From contig NZ_WJNH01000001.1 in NCBI RefSeq assembly GCF_009649735.1, positions 372,001-436,000 on the forward strand: a stretch of DNA of 64,000 nucleotides, read 5' to 3'. The stretch comes from Salinibacillus xinjiangensis. GTDB taxonomy: Bacteria > Bacillota > Bacilli > Bacillales > Alkalibacillaceae. This document shows, piece by piece, positions 44,058-53,100 of the stretch (position 1 is the stretch's first letter; each line of letters opens with the position of its first letter). The translations under genes were made by a program, and so were the position numbers. The notes below the pieces were generated by a model. The model was not told where the DNA came from and did not search any database. It saw only the letters and a program-made list of their open reading frames with translations.

Positions 44058-44623
44058 AACAATTCCTCCTAATAGTCCATTATCCAACATTTTCTATTAT
44101 TATCTTAAAGAATTTTTATACTACTTACAACAAAAAACAGAATTAATTTCGACAAAAATTAACATAAAAAAAGACATTCTAAAAAAGCATAAAAATATCA
44201 TCGTTTTTTTATACTCTCGAACATCAGTTTTTTGGGATGTATGTTGTTATCTGTAATTAGACGCTGAGTTTATCTATATTTTTTTATTCGCTAATTTATT
44301 ACAAATATGTTACGTCATGTTTTGACTAGTTCATAGTAACATTTTCATAGGTCAAATGGAAGTGGTAAAATGAAACATTTTGTCGGAAATGGACACAAAA
44401 TATGTATCAATATTGTAGATATTTGTGAATTCCAATAGTTATCACATGGATACACAGCTAATGGTTATATAAATAATACTATTAAAGTCTTATCATAGCT
44501 TGAAAAATAGTGTAGAAAAATAACTGATTGATTACACTATAATATGGTATAATCAAAAAATTGAATCACCATTTTAAAAGAATATTGCTCTAATAATATG
44601 TTTACAAAAAAGGAGAAAACTAA
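44058..44623. other. Divergent intergenic region between galU and the O-antigen-ligase-like gene
   Basis: This 566-base AT-rich region must hold promoters for both directions. On the plus strand TATAAT-like boxes appear near 44540-44553, without good -35 boxes at proper spacing. On the minus strand TTGTAA and TAAGAT with 17-base spacing lie about 60-90 bases before galU. No structured leader or gene was recognised. Confidence 0.5.
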
Positions 44624-45841
44624 ATGATAAAGACCTCTGATGATAAACACAAAAATATAAGGTTATATATGCAATTCGCTCTATGTGTTTTTTTACTATT
44701 GAATACAGCCAGTTTGATAAATAACGCTGATTACTCAAACTTTGGCTGGAAAAGTATTGATGCTACCTTTATGTTGCTTACTGCAATATTTTGTTATTAT
44801 TTACTTTTTAATTTGAGAAAGGCTTTATCATATAAGAAGTTATTACCATTATTTGTTACCTTCCTAGCGACCCATTATGTTAGTTATTCTTTATATCAAG
44901 ACCATAACAACTTTGAAAATATTTACAAATTGACTCTTTATATTCTTGCTATACTTAGTTTAATTTTAATAAAATGGAATAAAAATTCATTGACATTTCT
45001 TTCCTTAGGACTAAGCATTATTGTTCTTATTGTTTTTAGGCATTGGGTTTATCAAGATTTCCCTACTTGGACTTTTCGCAGTTATTTTAAGCATCAAAAT
45101 GGTTTAGCAATGTTCTTATTCTTAGCAACGTTTTTTATTACTTTAGCTTCAATATACTCGAAAAAGTTCCTAAGAATATATTTTGCTACAATCTCATTAC
45201 TGGGACTTATATTGATTTACACTACCTCGTCTAGAGCTGTATTTTTAGCAATCTTTACATTTCTAATATCTTTTTGTATATATAAAATCTCTTATAAATG
45301 GTTTAAATTGACTTTCCCTTTTATAGCCTTATTTAATATACTATTTACATTTGTATATTTATTTATTTCTAGAACACACTTAAAAACTCCATTAAATAAT
45401 TTATCGACTTACTTATTCAACAAGCCTTTTTTTAGAGAAGAAGGAAGAATAAAATTGTGGAATACAATGATTGAAGAAGTTTTTATTGAATCGCCACTCT
45501 TTGGTCAAGGATTTGGGGTTCGACCCGCTGATTTTTTGGATATGGGAAAAGTCCTTTCAACCCACAATGTTTATTTGCAGATATTAGTAGAAGTGGGCAT
45601 AATTGGTTTTTTCGTATTTATTGTTCTTTTGTACTACATTTGGAAATCGATTTTGAAAAATATAGGATCAATAGCTGGACAATTTTCAGCTTTCTTTTTA
45701 CTAGCTACCTTAATGTTAGTTAACTTTGAACTAACCCTTTTTCCCAATTCGCCATCCTATGCAACAATCGGACTATTTCAATGGCTAGGATTCACTATAG
45801 GTATAAACTTTATTGAAAACGATAGTAAGCCCCCTAGCTAG
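44624..45841 (+). CDS. O-antigen ligase/polymerase family membrane protein (Wzy/WaaL type)
   Basis: The 405-residue protein has about eleven transmembrane segments and the family features: FKHQNGLAMFLFLATFF, a TTSSRAVFLAI arginine motif, a long external loop and the late GQGFGV...STHNVYLQILVEVGIIG segment with the conserved His-Asn. It polymerises or ligates lipid-linked glycans. It is the only plus-strand gene in the polysaccharide locus and is monocistronic with AAGGAG and an own terminator. Because the EpsG-type polymerase is also present, this one may serve the second polymer or act as a ligase. Confidence 0.87.
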   Translation: MIKTSDDKHKNIRLYMQFALCVFLLLNTASLINNADYSNFGWKSIDATFMLLTAIFCYYLLFNLRKALSYKKLLPLFVTFLATHYVSYSLYQDHNNFENIYKLTLYILAILSLILIKWNKNSLTFLSLGLSIIVLIVFRHWVYQDFPTWTFRSYFKHQNGLAMFLFLATFFITLASIYSKKFLRIYFATISLLGLILIYTTSSRAVFLAIFTFLISFCIYKISYKWFKLTFPFIALFNILFTFVYLFISRTHLKTPLNNLSTYLFNKPFFREEGRIKLWNTMIEEVFIESPLFGQGFGVRPADFLDMGKVLSTHNVYLQILVEVGIIGFFVFIVLLYYIWKSILKNIGSIAGQFSAFFLLATLMLVNFELTLFPNSPSYATIGLFQWLGFTIGINFIENDSKPPS

Positions 45842-45858
45842 AGGGCTTACTATCGTTT
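45817..45858 (+). terminator. Intrinsic terminator overlapping the stop codon
   Basis: A perfect 16-bp stem (AAACGATAGTAAGCCC with GGGCTTACTATCGTTT) has a 10-base loop and ends in TTTAATACCTTTTT. The left arm lies inside the coding region and the stop codon is in the loop, so the last eight or nine codons double as terminator. Confidence 0.85.
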
Positions 45859-45925
45859 AATACCTTTTTCCACCTGAATCTCCTTTGTACCCATCAATCG
45901 CAATAACTTCTGGCAACTGTTTGTC

Positions 45926-46190
45926 TCACTTACACATATACGAACTAATCTCATTAAAAGCAGCGCATGACGTTGTTGGTGACGTATCAAAGCGAGAAAC
46001 CGCGTCCCTTAAGTTCATAAGATTGATAAATTCAATCCCTATCGCCTAGTTAAACAACTCTTCAGATTTTCTTTGAAACGTTCCACAATCGAATTGTCTC
46101 CATAGAATCGTTTACTGCAATCTATATTTTCACAAACAGAACGATGTTTCCGATAATATAAGGCATTTGTCTACCAAATATTTTGTTATT
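45926..46190 (-). pseudogene. Transposase remnant, possibly IS6-like
   Basis: On the minus strand one frame reads YYRKHRSVCENIDCSKRFYG then DNSIVERFKENLKSCLTRR and stops. After a shift, GIEFINLMNLRDA and a final FNEISSYMCK follow. The NN/DN-IVE...K segment followed by a GIE...M helix resembles the end of IS6/IS26-type transposases. No intact frame, no inverted repeats and no target duplication were found. Homology is by eye, so the family is uncertain. Confidence 0.35.
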
Positions 46191-46510
46191 ATTTATCTTC
46201 GGTACGCGACGATCATGGACTCAGTCCGTGATCTGTCTACAATACAAAACGGACAGTAGTGAGGAACACGCACCAACTCTTTATGAAATTAATAGTAGCC
46301 CTCTTCCCAAAAAGATTTGGTAATGATAAACTCATCTATCCTGTTAAACACCGGTTAGAATGCATGTACACATATCTCTTCCTTTTTGTTTTTTTATTGG
46401 TCTAAACAAAATTCACCAAAATCAGGAGATTGTGTGTTTTCTTTTGCCCTAAAAAGTTATCAGAAAATTATTAGAACTCCAAAATATATCTTAGAGCCAT
46501 AAAACAAAGT
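46191..46510. other. Intergenic stretch with no recognised gene
   Basis: No frame with coding character was found on either strand. It may be the rest of the same decayed mobile element, since base composition is slightly less AT-rich than the surrounding polysaccharide genes. Confidence 0.45.
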
Positions 46511-46546
46511 AATCACCATATGCGAATTAATTCGCATATGGTGATT
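46511..46546 (-). terminator. 36-bp perfect palindrome, probable terminator of the glucosaminidase gene
   Basis: The stretch from AATCACCATATGCGAATT to its exact complement forms an uninterrupted palindrome of 36 bases. It lies 13 bases after the stop of the gene at 46560. The following T content (ACTTTGTTTTATGG) is modest, so it may stabilise the 3' end as well as terminate. Confidence 0.6.
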
Positions 46547-46559
46547 AGAAGTCCAAAAC

Positions 46560-49500
46560 TTAGTATATTAAATTTACATAAGTTGCACTTACCCAACCAG
46601 TTTTACCTGAATATTTAACCTTATACCACCCATTAGGATTTGAGCCTATAACCTCAATTTTAGACCCATCAGGTATACTTCCTATTTCATCGTAATTAGT
46701 ACTTGGACCACTTCTAAAGTTTAGATTACTACCAGAAGAATTCGTCATTCCAAACACATCATTCCCGAATACTGGCTGGCTATTAAATACTGGAATATCA
46801 ATATATAAAGTATAGTCATCTAATAAGCTATAGACCTCTGCTATTCTACCGGTCTGTAGCGTTGCCCAAGCTACATGAGTAGCATACTGTGGATAACCAG
46901 GACTAATTGGATTCCAGCGCATTTTGTAAAGCGTATCCTGACCTCGATTTATATAGTTATATATGCTTTTAGCTCCACCAATAATCGAGGCAGATTGTGT
47001 GAACCATCCTTGATCAAATGCATACTTCGCACCGCATTCTATTGGGCATGAATCATAGGCACCGTAACCATACATGTTATACACCGTTTTATAAGTTTTT
47101 GAATTATGAACGATATTCCCATCAGAATCTCTAGTTACTTTTCCTTCTTTGTCAACTGGTATACCAGTTGCTAGTGTTGAGTCGCCATTTCCAGTTTCAT
47201 GCAATGCATGGGCTATTAAATATGCCTCATTAATATTATACTCTTTACCTGCATCAATAAATGCTTGCGCTTGCCCCTTAAGATTTCCTTTATTATAAAG
47301 GATTCTCTCATTTACTTGCTTCGCATTTAATCCTAATGGCTTAGATAAAACAAGAAATTGATAGTATTCTTTTGTACCTTTTGGAAAATTTAATGGGTTT
47401 GCATAAAATTCAACTTCTCCTCGAGTTGCTGGAATTTTTCCTGCACCGTCTCGCTTAGGGGTACCGTCCATTTGTGTATCTACTATGTCAGCAAAACTAT
47501 AATCATATTTTGTTTCTTTTAAACCATATATATTGACTTCGCTTTTTCTTATATACCCTATACGGTCTGAATAGATAATTCTCCACCACCTATCACCGTA
47601 ATGGGTAGCAACTGGATAAATTGTACCTTTATCAAGATTGCCAAACGGTACTAGTTTACCTGATGAATTATCATAGATTTTTACCTCATTGGAAGCAATG
47701 ATTTTAGTATCCTTGGAGTTACTATATGATTTATTTAAATTCTTAATACTAGACTTCATCCCATACTCTGTACCTGATTTATGAACATATCCGTATATAT
47801 CCCCAAATTGGATACGCCACCAGTTTCCATAATTACTAACGATTGGGTAGGTCTGCCCTTTACGTAGTTCTCCTACTTTCTTCAAACCACTTCCACGGTT
47901 ATCGTAAACTGGTAAATCTTCTAATATAACCTTAAAATACTTATCACCTGGAAGAAAGTTATGTTTGACAGCATCTTTATGCACAAACCCTTCACGACCA
48001 GCTACAACCACTCGCCACCAATTTCCGTAATTAGATACCTTTGGATAAGTTTTCCCTTCTCTCAAGGTAGCAAATTCCACTAACTTTCCAGAAGAGTTAT
48101 CATATACAGGTGTATCTTGAAGTGGTGTGATGCTACGAGCCATTGTATCAAAGTTGCTCATTTCATTTTTAACAGTGTTTCCAATGGCACCTTCAGTATC
48201 CTTCGTATAGACGAATCCATTTATGTTTCCATATTGAATCTTATGCCAGTTCGGTCCATAGTCACTAATTCTTGGGTAAACTTGACCTTTAGTCAATTCA
48301 CCAACTTCAACCAATTTTCCAGTACGATTATCATAGATTGGCGTACTGTCAGTTATCACTCGGAAATAATTATCGTTAGAAAGAATGCTAGCTCTAACGG
48401 CATCCTTATTGACATAACCTATACGATCACTAAGGATTACTCTCCACCAGTTGCCATAATCACTAGCTATTGGGTAGCTTTTACCCTTAACAAGCTTACC
48501 GAATTCAACTAGTTTTCCTGATGAATTATCGTAAACAGTCACTTCTTCAAAAGGGGTAATTGTACGCTTTTGATTAGTAAAACTTTTATTTTTATTTTTT
48601 ATACTTGCCCCTTTAATGCTTTCAGTATCATCAGCATATACATAACCTGTAATATTCCCAAATTGAATCTTATGCCATTTTGGACCATAGTCGCTAATTC
48701 TAGGATAAATTTGGCCTTTGGTTAACTCACCGACTTTGACCAAATCGCCGGAACGATTATCATAGATTGGTAGATTATCGGTTAACACGCGGAAATACTC
48801 GTCACCGGATGTGAAATTTAGCTTAACGGCATCTTTATTTACATATCCTACCCGGTCAGATAATAGTACTCGCCACCAATTTCCATAATCACTTACGACG
48901 GGATAGCTTTTTCCTTTTTTGATTTCTCCAAATGGTACTAATTCTCCAGAAGTATTGTCATAGACCGTTGCATCTTGTAACGTTGCAAAGGTCCTATTTT
49001 GATTCTCATAACTGCTATTTTCATTTGCTAGTTGACTTCCATCAACTGGAGTTGTGCCTGGGGCATAAACATAGCCATAAATATCACCGTATTGGATTTT
49101 ATGCCAATTTGGACCGTAAGAACTTATTCTTGGGTAGACTTGTCCTTTGGTTAAATAACCTACTTCTATATTTTTTCCTGAACGGTTATCATATACAGGT
49201 AATTTCTCTTCGTTGACTTTGAAATATTGAGAAGTGGAGGTCTCCCATGGATTCGATACAGATGAGGCTTGTACAACCTTTTCCTCTTTTGGCGACCCAT
49301 CTTCTGGTTCTGAGACAGACGATTCTTCTTGTTTTTTTGTTTGCTCTTCTTGTGTTGTATCTTCTTCTCTGTCTACATTTTCGGTTTCAGATTGTAAGTT
49401 GGATTCTTCTTTTGAAGAGTCCTTTTCTAAAGTGGTGTCCTCTTCAGTAGTTGTTGATTCTTTACTTGTGTTTGACTGCTTTTCTTCTTCTGTAGTAATT

Positions 49501-50036
49501 TGCTGTTCTTGCTGTTGATCTGTTTCTGCTACTACTTCCTCTTCTTTTGTTAAATAAAACTCTACATTCCCTATATATAGAATTTCATCTTTCTGTTCGT
49601 TTTGTACCACAGGGTAAGTAGTTTCCTGAAGAAATGTAACTTGGGTTTCTGAGTTACTATTATTTGGGTATAATTTCTGGTTGGCATCAACTATTTTATC
49701 TAGAGCATTATTGTTCTTATACTCTTTAAAAATTGGACTTTCTTCTGTAATTTCTACATTGTTTAGTTTTTCCTTATTTAAGGTTAATTCTGATTTCCCA
49801 AATTGAATAAATACTTTACCTGGTTGTTCCTGTTTCTCACTTCCATATAGATAAGTATTAGGTTCAATAGCAATTGTGTTTTCTACTATAACCTCTTCAG
49901 TAGTTTGGTATAAATTAAGATTACTAGTTTGTTGAGTTGTTGATTCACCTAAAACCGTTATCGGAGTTGAGAACATAGAAAAGATAAGTACAATTAGCGT
50001 AAAAATGTTAATCGATTTTTGTCGAATTTTATCCAT
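46560..50036 (-). CDS. Secreted endo-beta-N-acetylglucosaminidase with eight SH3-like repeats
   Basis: This 1158-residue surface protein has a signal peptide (INIFTLIVLIFSMFSTPITV), an N-terminal region with a Glu/Gln/Ser/Thr-rich spacer (about 170-255) and eight SH3-like repeats (about 270-835). A glucosaminidase domain (about 870-1085) follows, with the catalytic-loop pattern EAYLIAHALHETGNGDSTLA and YNMYGYGAYD, and a final ordinary SH3b domain (LNFRSGPSTNYDEIGSIPDG, residues about 1097-1158). It cuts the glycan strands of peptidoglycan like LytD-type autolysins. The start is ATG with GAGAGGGG; the promoter is TTGAAT-17-TATACT. Repeats 5-7 are almost the same as those of the neighbouring lyase gene. 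Confidence 0.93.
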   Translation of the reverse strand: MDKIRQKSINIFTLIVLIFSMFSTPITVLGESTTQQTSNLNLYQTTEEVIVENTIAIEPNTYLYGSEKQEQPGKVFIQFGKSELTLNKEKLNNVEITEESPIFKEYKNNNALDKIVDANQKLYPNNSNSETQVTFLQETTYPVVQNEQKDEILYIGNVEFYLTKEEEVVAETDQQQEQQITTEEEKQSNTSKESTTTEEDTTLEKDSSKEESNLQSETENVDREEDTTQEEQTKKQEESSVSEPEDGSPKEEKVVQASSVSNPWETSTSQYFKVNEEKLPVYDNRSGKNIEVGYLTKGQVYPRISSYGPNWHKIQYGDIYGYVYAPGTTPVDGSQLANENSSYENQNRTFATLQDATVYDNTSGELVPFGEIKKGKSYPVVSDYGNWWRVLLSDRVGYVNKDAVKLNFTSGDEYFRVLTDNLPIYDNRSGDLVKVGELTKGQIYPRISDYGPKWHKIQFGNITGYVYADDTESIKGASIKNKNKSFTNQKRTITPFEEVTVYDNSSGKLVEFGKLVKGKSYPIASDYGNWWRVILSDRIGYVNKDAVRASILSNDNYFRVITDSTPIYDNRTGKLVEVGELTKGQVYPRISDYGPNWHKIQYGNINGFVYTKDTEGAIGNTVKNEMSNFDTMARSITPLQDTPVYDNSSGKLVEFATLREGKTYPKVSNYGNWWRVVVAGREGFVHKDAVKHNFLPGDKYFKVILEDLPVYDNRGSGLKKVGELRKGQTYPIVSNYGNWWRIQFGDIYGYVHKSGTEYGMKSSIKNLNKSYSNSKDTKIIASNEVKIYDNSSGKLVPFGNLDKGTIYPVATHYGDRWWRIIYSDRIGYIRKSEVNIYGLKETKYDYSFADIVDTQMDGTPKRDGAGKIPATRGEVEFYANPLNFPKGTKEYYQFLVLSKPLGLNAKQVNERILYNKGNLKGQAQAFIDAGKEYNINEAYLIAHALHETGNGDSTLATGIPVDKEGKVTRDSDGNIVHNSKTYKTVYNMYGYGAYDSCPIECGAKYAFDQGWFTQSASIIGGAKSIYNYINRGQDTLYKMRWNPISPGYPQYATHVAWATLQTGRIAEVYSLLDDYTLYIDIPVFNSQPVFGNDVFGMTNSSGSNLNFRSGPSTNYDEIGSIPDGSKIEVIGSNPNGWYKVKYSGKTGWVSATYVNLIY
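47530..49230 (-). repeat. Eight SH3-like repeats in alternating A/B order (glucosaminidase gene)
   Basis: Type A units read YDNRSG...SYGPNWHKIQYG...GYVYA and type B units YDNSSGKLV...DYGNWWRV..SDR.GYV.K. They alternate four times. The type A unit here carries an extra proline-asparagine insertion (YGPNWHK) that the carboxypeptidase copy lacks, except in the seventh unit. Units are also alike at DNA level. Confidence 0.85.
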
Positions 50037-50072
50037 TTATAACCCCTCTCTTGTAGAAATATTACAGATTTA

Positions 50073-50101
50073 AGTATATATTGTTTAATCTTGAAATTCA
50101 A
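50073..50101 (-). promoter_or_regulatory. Sigma-A-type promoter of the glucosaminidase gene
   Basis: On the minus strand TTGAAT (50101-50096) and TATACT (50078-50073) are separated by 17 bases. The start codon is 37 bases downstream of the -10 box. Confidence 0.6.
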
Positions 50102-50116
50102 TACAACTTTAAAACT

Positions 50117-50154
50117 AAAAAAAGGAATTGGTAGATATTTCAATCTACCAATTC
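50117..50154 (-). terminator. Intrinsic terminator after the polysaccharide lyase gene
   Basis: GAATTGGTAGAT and ATCTACCAATTC form a perfect 12-bp stem with a 6-base loop, followed by CTTTTTTT on the minus strand. It begins 4 bases after the stop at 50159. The promoter of the next gene lies just beyond it. Confidence 0.9.
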
Positions 50155-50158
50155 AAAA

Positions 50159-53100
50159 CTATTTCATTAAATTAAATGATGTGTTTATTAAGGCATTTTG
50201 TCCTTCATATTCTATAATAAGCGTGTGTGTATTGACTTTTTCTAAACCTTTAGTTTGTTTGCTGTATTCAAAGTACCAACTTTTATAGATTGGGTCTTCG
50301 TTTCCATAAACACTTTTTATTTTTGGATCGACACTACCGGAAATGTCAATTTCCATCACTCGTTGTCCATCCTTCTTAAGGACAATTTTATTATTGTCAT
50401 TATTAATAGATGGGACTACATTAGGAGCCAAATGCCATAGTAGTTTAAGGTTACGAGAGCTGTCAGAAGAGATTTGATCCCTTACACGTATGAATCCATT
50501 CGCCTTTTCATACGTTAGTTGACGTTTATGTGTAACGCCATCGTACCTTTTATTTACTCCTGTCACACTTGGTGCTTTATCATTACTTAAATCATAGTTT
50601 TCAATATACGTCCTATTAAACTTCCCATCTACTCTAGGTAACCCTTTATCATCTACTATTAGAGTGTTATGCGCATAAGATGAATAAGCGTACTTAGTTG
50701 TTGGCTCGGTTAATAGATAACTGTATGGACCTGCTTCAGAGATAATATCCTCATCATTATATATCCAAACACTTAAATCATCTGAATGCTTATGATAAGA
50801 AGTGTGGTATGCAGCCGTAAAGAATACATAAGTTCCTTGATCTGTATTAGTCCACCTATCACGGAAAACTGCATATCCTGCATCAGGATAAACCTTATTC
50901 GTTACTTGTGGCATTTCCCCACTTTGACCATTCGTAGAAGCATAAAGATAATATGGGTTTTCTTGCCACATATTTCTAGATGGATTATTTTTATTTTCAT
51001 AGGTGTCAGCAATTAAAGGCCAAGTTCCATCAGGTTTAATAACATGAGTTGCGTAATCTACCATTTTCTGATATCTACTTAAAAACTTGTTGGCAAGCCC
51101 GGTATCGCCGAACTCGTTTATTGTTAGTCCATAAGATCTAATTGCACTAGCAATGGTCTGGTGATAGCTTGGTGAATGTTCTAGATGAACAAAATCTTTA
51201 GATATTAACGAATCAAAATAACCTTCCATTCTTGATACTGCAAGTTGGTAATAATCATCCATGACCGGAAATTCATAAAAATACTTACTAAAGCCAATTA
51301 AAGCTTCATCTTGAAACATACCATGGTTTGTGTTTTCCGAATAGAAATGGTCACTTGCTAGTAAGTCTGCATGCTGAATCATGATCATAAACAAATTCGA
51401 TTGTTGCCTCTTTGTAAGGACATCTTTACCTGAATCAAAAAGATTTACTAGGGCTGACAACCTTCTAGCTGTTCCTTCATCATGCCAGGCCATATAATGA
51501 CTAGGGTCTGTATAAGGATTTTCCGCTTTCCAATTCTGGATAATTTGATAACCTTTCTTAATATAGTTATCATTTCCCGTAGTCCTATATGCTTCTGCTA
51601 AATCATTTATAAAAAACATACCATGTAATTGCCTTAAGAATGAATTTTGGTCAGCCTTACTAACTCCTTCTCCATGAACCCAATCAATTCCATTTTCATA
51701 ATTCATTGGACAATCGTTATTTTTAGGGTCCTTACAAAATTCCGGGAATAGAATCTTGTTATCCAATATTAAATCAGCTGCTTGTACTGTTTCATTTTCA
51801 GGTGTTTTTTCGTTATCTCCTATAAATGGCGTGTCAAGTATGTGGGTTCTAATTGTATCGATGTTTTTATTTGTCTGTGAATGAAAGCTATATTTTTCTA
51901 GATTAATAATATAGTCATTTTTTATATAAAGAGTCTTGCCAGCTACAGCCGTTGTCGACCACTGATCATCTATTTTTTTTATCAAAGGTATTTTCTGTCC
52001 TGCTTGTATACTAGCAACCGGTCCTGATCCTTGTTTATCATTATAAAGCTTTGTATCCTTAATCGTAGAAACAATTCCAGTTGATGCTTTAATATTAATA
52101 GGCTCATTTTTTGGAGCTGTTGCTTTCTTCCAAATATAAGCGTATCTATTCCCTAAACGTACCTTGTGCCAATTACCATAATCCTCTACTCTGTGGAAAG
52201 TATTACCTTTGTAAAGTGTGGCAACTGTTATTAAGTCACCATTTTCATTTATATATAATGGAGTATCTCGTGTTGTAATAAATGACTGATCACTTTGACT
52301 AAACTCTTTGTAAACTTCATTCTTTTGAACAAACCCTACTCGATCACTATATATAATTCCCCACCAGTTGCCATAATCAAATGAAACAGGATATTTAGTA
52401 CCTCCTTTTAATTCACCAAATGGAGTGAGAGAACCTTTTTCATGAACCACTACGTCATTTATGGCAACGATATTTAAACCATTTGATTTACTGTATAATG
52501 TATTCAAATTTTTAATATCTGACTGATATCCATATTCAGTTCCTGATTTATGAACATATCCATATACATTTCCAAATTGAACACGCCACCAATTGCCGTA
52601 GTTACTGACAATAGGGTATGTTTGCCCTTTGCGTAGTTCTCCAACCTTCTGCAACCCTTTTCCTCGGTTATCATAAACTGGCAAGTCTTCAGTGATTACT
52701 TTAAAGTACTTGTCACCTTTTCGGAAGTTGTGTTTGACAGCATCTTTATGAACAAAACCTTCACGCCCAGCTACAACTACTCGCCACCAGTTTCCATAAT
52801 TAGATACCTTAGGATAAGGCTTCCCTTCTCTCAAGGTAGCAAATTCCACTAACTTACCCGAAGAATTATCATAAACAGGTGTATCTTGAAGCGGGGTGAT
52901 GCTACGTGCCATTGTGCTATATTTTTTCTTTTCATTGTTTAGACTAGTTCCGCTAGCACTTTCTGTCTCATCTGCGTACACATACCCATTAATATTACCG
53001 TACTCAACCTTATGCCAATTGGGTCCATAGTCACTAATTCTCGGATAAACTTGACCTTTAGCTAACTCGCCGACCTTAATTAATTTCCCCGAACGATTAT

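Noticed and set aside
49234-49518. Plus-strand frame rich in Ser, Phe and Cys
   Set aside because: It is the antisense of the Glu/Gln/Ser/Thr-rich spacer in the glucosaminidase gene. The low-complexity composition is a mirror effect.
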